Assembly (NCBI GenBank): GCA_946482515.1
Contig: CAMLRS010000025.1
Span: 1-37,973 of the forward strand
Direction of reading: 5' to 3'
Origin: an uncultured Flavobacteriales bacterium
Lineage (GTDB): Bacteria > Bacteroidota > Bacteroidia > Flavobacteriales > Crocinitomicaceae
DNA: 37,973 nucleotides
How positions within the stretch are numbered: the first letter of the stretch is position 1; each line of letters opens with the position of its first letter. The notes below the pieces were generated by a model. The model searched no databases. It was given only the letters and a program-made list of their open reading frames with translations, and was not told where the DNA came from. This document shows positions 34,453-37,973 of this stretch, piece after piece. Both the position numbers and the translations under genes were made by a program.

Positions 34453-34481
34453 TTGTCCTAGACTAAAAGATGGTAACTTTA
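34453..34481 (+). promoter_or_regulatory. Candidate promoter of the sigma/FecR operon
   Basis: TTG (34453-34455), an 18-bp spacer and TAACTTTA (34474-34481), one mismatch from TAnnTTTG. The leader to GTG 34504 would be about 17 nt. ACCCGGA (34481-34487) and TCCGGGT (34499-34505) form an inverted repeat over the start region. Confidence 0.4.
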
Positions 34482-34503
34482 CCCGGAGGAAAAACCATTC
34501 CGG

Positions 34504-35067
34504 GTGGAACAAGAACAACTGATAGCGCAATTCGTGGCAGGTGATTTAAACACATTCGAGATGGTATTCCGTGATTATTACAAACCGCTGGTCCGGTATG
34601 GAACGACGTTCCTGAAAGACTCAGACGAAGCTGAAGACGTGGTGCAGCAAGTCTTCGTTTCGCTGTGGGAAAAACGTTCCCAGCAAGACATTCATACATC
34701 CGTGAGGGCGCTGTTGTACAAAGCCGTACACAATGCCTGCCTCAACCGGATTAAACACCAAAAAGTACGCAGAGTGTATGCCGAAGACTGGAAAGCTACG
34801 CAGGAACAGTCAGCCGTAACGGATACTGTTCAGGCTAAAGAGCTGGACGAAAAAATCCACGCGGCGATCGGTAGCATGCCCGAGCAATGTGCGAAGATCT
34901 TTAAGATGAGTCGTTTCGAGCAGCTGCGTTACCAGGAAATCGCCGACCAGCTAGGACTTTCCATCAAGACAATCGAAAATCAAATGGGCAAGGCGCTGCG
35001 GATCATTCGCGAAGAGCTGAAAGATTACCTGCCGCTGTTGCTTCTCTTTTTAATCCGGGAATTATGA
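34504..35067 (+). CDS. ECF RNA polymerase sigma-70 factor (FecI-like)
   Basis: A 187-residue ECF sigma factor of the Bacteroidota FecI-like expansion. Region 2 (about 14-82) has FRDYYKPLVRYG, DEAEDVVQQVFVSLWEKR and the LLYKAVHNACLNRIK helix; region 4 (about 113-170) has MPEQCAKIFKMSRFEQLRYQEIADQLGLS and the recognition helix SIKTIENQMGKALRIIR. The start is a GTG; no in-frame ATG precedes the conserved N-terminus, and GGAGG lies 13 bp upstream. Its stop overlaps the FecR ATG (ATGA), so the pair is co-translated. It should be held inactive by the FecR protein until a surface signal arrives. Confidence 0.93.
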   Translation: MEQEQLIAQFVAGDLNTFEMVFRDYYKPLVRYGTTFLKDSDEAEDVVQQVFVSLWEKRSQQDIHTSVRALLYKAVHNACLNRIKHQKVRRVYAEDWKATQEQSAVTDTVQAKELDEKIHAAIGSMPEQCAKIFKMSRFEQLRYQEIADQLGLSIKTIENQMGKALRIIREELKDYLPLLLLFLIREL

Positions 35068-36020
35068 AAACAGTACACGATATCGATGCGCTGATCAGCA
35101 AATTCCTCTCCGGTGAAGCTACACCGGAAGAAGCGATGTTCCTGGAAGACTGGATAGCCGAATCGCCGGAAAATGAAGCTTATTTCGAACGCAGCGCGCA
35201 GCTGTTCGGCAATTTATACGATCCCGTTTCGACAGACGAAGCCTGGAATGCCGTTAAACCGCAATTGCAACAGGCACCTATTCGCCCATTACGATCTGTG
35301 TGGATCTCCCGAATTGCCGCTGTAATTGTTGTATTGCTGGCTGTTGGCGGATTCTGGCTATGGATGCAGCCGGGTGTTGATTCACCTGCGATTTACACAG
35401 CCGGAACGACCAAGAAACACGTCAATCTGAATGACGGAACGTCAATGACCATCGCAGCCCGTTCGTCGGTGGAGCTGGCACCGGGCTACGGAATGACCAA
35501 TCGTTCGGTGAAGCTGAAAGGCTCCGGTTATTTCTCCGTAAAACACAGCGATAAGCTGCCGTTTATCATCGATGCCGGTCCGATTCATATCAAGGACCTC
35601 GGAACCAAATTCGATGTAAAATCGACCAAAGACACGATTTTCGTTCGGGTAGACGAGGGCGTGGTGATGATTTACGACAACAATGGCAAGAAAATCACGC
35701 TGAATGCCAATGAAAGTGCGCACTACATCATCGCAACCGGCGAGCTGGAACTGGAAGTCATTACGAACGATCTGAAACCGCTAGCAAAAACCATCATCCT
35801 CGACAATCAGCGGCTCGAGGATGTGGTGAAGCTGCTCAACAAGACGTATAAAGCAAATATCCGCATCGAAGACCCGGCAGTGTACAATTGCCGGATCACG
35901 ACCGAATTCTACGACGAAGACCTCGATATGGCGCTCCTGGTGATTTCCGAAACGCTGGGACTGACGATTCAGAAGGAAGGCGAAAATTATCTTATAAAAG
36001 GACAATCATGTACACAATAA
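35064..36020 (+). CDS. FecR-family anti-sigma factor with DUF4974 domain
   Basis: A 318-residue inner-membrane regulator. The cytoplasmic part (1-78) has the EEAMFLEDWIAESPENEAYF helix usual in Bacteroidota anti-sigma factors; one transmembrane segment follows (79-100, WISRIAAVIVVLLAVGGFWLW); the periplasmic FecR domain spans about 108-205 (SGYFSVKHSDKLPFIID, IHIKDLGTKFDVK); and a DUF4974 (STN-like) domain occupies 240-312. Function by family: it binds the sigma factor and releases it when an outer-membrane partner with an STN domain signals. It overlaps the sigma gene by 4 nt and the downstream STN gene by 13 nt, so the three proteins are very likely made together. Confidence 0.92.
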   Translation: MKTVHDIDALISKFLSGEATPEEAMFLEDWIAESPENEAYFERSAQLFGNLYDPVSTDEAWNAVKPQLQQAPIRPLRSVWISRIAAVIVVLLAVGGFWLWMQPGVDSPAIYTAGTTKKHVNLNDGTSMTIAARSSVELAPGYGMTNRSVKLKGSGYFSVKHSDKLPFIIDAGPIHIKDLGTKFDVKSTKDTIFVRVDEGVVMIYDNNGKKITLNANESAHYIIATGELELEVITNDLKPLAKTIILDNQRLEDVVKLLNKTYKANIRIEDPAVYNCRITTEFYDEDLDMALLVISETLGLTIQKEGENYLIKGQSCTQ

Positions 36021-37936
36021 TCCGCATTGCCGCTTTAGTGATCGGTTGCGTTTTGTTGTCATGGAGTTCGTTCGGACAACAAACGCCTTACCTGGAAAAA
36101 AAGGTCACAATCCGTCAGTCAACGCTGACGTATTCCGCATTATTCCGCCAGCTGTCGAATCAAACCGGTGTGGTGTTTTCCTACACGCGCTTCGACGATT
36201 CCCGGAAAATTACCGTGCATTACGAGCAAAAAACGCTGCGCAGTATCTTGAACGAATTGTTCGATGGCGGCACCTGCAGCTACAAGCTGAAAGGACGATA
36301 CGTGATTCTGAGCTGTAAAGAACCCCCAAAACCGAAGTCGGAAGCGCCGGCAGACGTTGTGGTGAACGGCTACATCTACAGCGCCGATGATTCGACACAA
36401 GTGGCCGAATCGAGTGTTTATCTGCGCCAGAATAAGAAATCCACGGTAACGGATGAACAAGGCTACTTCAGCATGTCGTTCCCGAAAACTTCGGATGTGT
36501 TGTCGATTTCCGTTGCCAAGGAAGAATTCGAAGACACGACCATCGTGATTCTTTCCAGGCAGCGCAATACCGTTGTGATCTACCTGCAGCCAAAGGAAGC
36601 CGAAATGGACATTACGATCAGCGATTCGGTGACGATTACCTTGCCGATGGACACCACAATCAGCGAACAACCTATTGCTGATACCATGGATGAGGTCGGT
36701 CGTTTCTGGGACCGTTTCCGCAGAGATCGCGTTAACCTTCGGAACATTGGCGATACGTTGTTCAACAACGTTTCCATTTCCTTTGTTCCGCCGATCAGTA
36801 CCAACCGTTTGCTGGCGCTGAATACCGTCAACCGCGTTTCGCTCAACATTCTAGTTGGCTATTCGCACGGTGTAGAAGGATTTGAGCTGGGCGGTCTGGT
36901 GAACCTCGATTACGGTGATGTGAAGTACTTCCAGCTCGGCGGACTGGCCAATATTGTCTCAGGCGATGTGACCGGCATGCAGGTCGGCGGTTTGATCAAT
37001 ACAGTCGGCAAAGATATTGACGGTTTCCAGGTTGGAGGCTTGTTCAACGTTGTCGGAGGCTCGGTGAAACATTTCCAGCTAGGCGGATTGGGGAACATTG
37101 TTGGTGACTCAGTTACCGGCGTTCAGGTTGGTGGCTTGACGAATATCAACCGTCGCCACACCGATGGTTTCCAGCTGGCGGGAATTTACAACCAGGCGCC
37201 CAGCTTCAGAGGTATGCAGCTCGCCGGAATTACAAATACTACCTGGCGTTGCTCGGAAGGTTTCCAGCTTGCCGGGATCGCCAACACAGCCGATACGCTT
37301 TTCGGTTCGCAGCTTGCCGGAATCACGAACAATGCACGCGTTATTTACGGTTTCCAATTATCAGGACTGGTAAACCGCGCCGAAGAAGTATACGGTTCGC
37401 AGGTTGGTTTTATCAACGTTTCGCGCAACATAACGGGCGTACCATTCGGCTTTTTCAGCTTCGCCCGAAACGGTTATCACAAGATCGAGCTGGCAGCCGA
37501 TGAAAACCTGTTTGGAACGTTCAGCTTCCGCACCGGTGTGAATGCTTTCCACAACATTTTCATCGCCGGGATCCAGTTTTCAGAGTTGAGCAGCAATCCG
37601 CTGTGGACCTACGGTTACGGTCTGGGAACATCCATCCGTTTGACCGATAAATGGTACCTCGGTGCCGATCTCACGGCGCAGCAGCTGCAATTGGCCAATA
37701 GCTATATCAGTCACAATATGCTCGGGAAAGCCTTTCTGGGCGTTGAATACCGCGTGGCAAAACGCTTTAATATCGTGGCCGGTCCAACGCTCAACTGGTT
37801 CAATGCCGAAAGCGACGAATCGGATTCGGCTGTGATCTGGGAGCGCTTCGGTCAGCGAACCATCCTCGATGACGACAACGGCTACTTTGTGAACCGCTTG
37901 TGGATCGGTGGAAAAATTGCGCTCCGTTTCCTTTAA
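36008..37936 (+). CDS. STN-domain outer-membrane-type protein with 16-residue surface repeats
   Basis: A 642-residue product from ATG 36008. Signal peptide (about 1-24, ending SSFGQ); STN domain (about 30-104, VTIRQSTLTYSALFRQLSNQ, ITVHYEQKTLRSILNELFDG); a carboxypeptidase-regulatory-like beta sandwich (about 117-195, VVNGYIYSADD and SVYLRQNKKSTVTDEQGYFS); a linker; then twelve repeats of 15-16 residues from 291 to 470, core GFQLGGLxN or GMQLAGIxN; and a beta-rich end (480-642) finishing ALRFL. The repeats recall LA_2272-type surface repeats. There is no TonB plug or 22-strand barrel, so it is not a SusC/FecA receptor. It follows FecR with a 13-nt overlap and probably is its outer-membrane partner. 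Confidence 0.85.
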   Translation: MYTIIRIAALVIGCVLLSWSSFGQQTPYLEKKVTIRQSTLTYSALFRQLSNQTGVVFSYTRFDDSRKITVHYEQKTLRSILNELFDGGTCSYKLKGRYVILSCKEPPKPKSEAPADVVVNGYIYSADDSTQVAESSVYLRQNKKSTVTDEQGYFSMSFPKTSDVLSISVAKEEFEDTTIVILSRQRNTVVIYLQPKEAEMDITISDSVTITLPMDTTISEQPIADTMDEVGRFWDRFRRDRVNLRNIGDTLFNNVSISFVPPISTNRLLALNTVNRVSLNILVGYSHGVEGFELGGLVNLDYGDVKYFQLGGLANIVSGDVTGMQVGGLINTVGKDIDGFQVGGLFNVVGGSVKHFQLGGLGNIVGDSVTGVQVGGLTNINRRHTDGFQLAGIYNQAPSFRGMQLAGITNTTWRCSEGFQLAGIANTADTLFGSQLAGITNNARVIYGFQLSGLVNRAEEVYGSQVGFINVSRNITGVPFGFFSFARNGYHKIELAADENLFGTFSFRTGVNAFHNIFIAGIQFSELSSNPLWTYGYGLGTSIRLTDKWYLGADLTAQQLQLANSYISHNMLGKAFLGVEYRVAKRFNIVAGPTLNWFNAESDESDSAVIWERFGQRTILDDDNGYFVNRLWIGGKIALRFL

Positions 37937-37949
37937 TAAAATTCATTCT

Positions 37950-37973
37950 TCGCATTCTTCGCGCCTCTGTGGG
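37950..37973. repeat. Probable partial dispersed repeat at the right edge
   Basis: TTCTTCGCGCCTCTGTGGG resembles the CTTTGCTCCTTTGTGG end of repeat A in spacing and wording. The window ends inside it, so this is only suggestive. Confidence 0.35.

Overview
The window is chromosomal DNA from a member of the Bacteroidota, most likely a Flavobacteriales species (a Fluviicola/Crocinitomicaceae-like organism is a tentative guess). The evidence is phylum-typical: two proteins with type IX secretion C-terminal sorting domains, an ECF sigma/FecR pair, a DUF5723-like protein, many start codons without Shine-Dalgarno sequences, and promoters with the Bacteroidota -7 element TAnnTTTG, several with a TTG or TTTG box 18-19 bp upstream. 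I see no phage, insertion sequence, CRISPR array, tRNA or rRNA. The DNA is mostly ordinary core genome with small dispersed intergenic repeats.

Layout. 1-3.6 kb: leftward operon for a PaiB-like flavin protein plus a FecB/FecCD/FecE-type iron, heme or cobalamin ABC importer. 3.8-9.6 kb: DEAD-box helicase, two small secreted or outer-membrane unknowns, MurB and SppA. 9.7-18.2 kb: FolK, an OmpA/TPR lipoprotein that looks highly expressed, an unknown membrane protein, an OmpA-domain protein, a glutathione peroxidase-like protein, GyrB, and a lipoprotein coupled to a Nudix hydrolase. 18.3-19.8 kb: a DUF5723-like envelope protein. 20.1-24.2 kb: a leftward five-gene metal uptake operon (DtxR-type regulator, lipoprotein receptor, ATPase, two permeases) in which every junction is a 4-nt overlap and whose promoter carries an inverted-repeat operator. 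24.6-25.0 kb: Ndk. 25.0-30.9 kb: two leftward T9SS cargo proteins, a leucine-rich protein and a 1532-residue M43 metalloprotease with PKD and cysteine-rich repeats. 31.1-34.2 kb: a YifB/ComM-type AAA ATPase, a lipoprotein in which a SecD P1-like domain sits between MORN-like repeats, and thiol peroxidase Tpx. 34.5-37.9 kb: ECF sigma factor, FecR anti-sigma factor and an STN-domain outer-membrane-type protein with twelve 16-residue repeats.

The items least explained by standard annotation are: (i) the sigma/FecR/STN-repeat module, where a surface-repeat protein replaces the usual TonB-dependent receptor; (ii) the SecD P1-like lipoprotein; (iii) dispersed intergenic repeats, one copy of which appears to supply the -33 box of the murB promoter; and (iv) a cluster of three perfect palindromes upstream of a small secreted protein. 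All functions are inferred from reading the translated sequences; no database search was possible.
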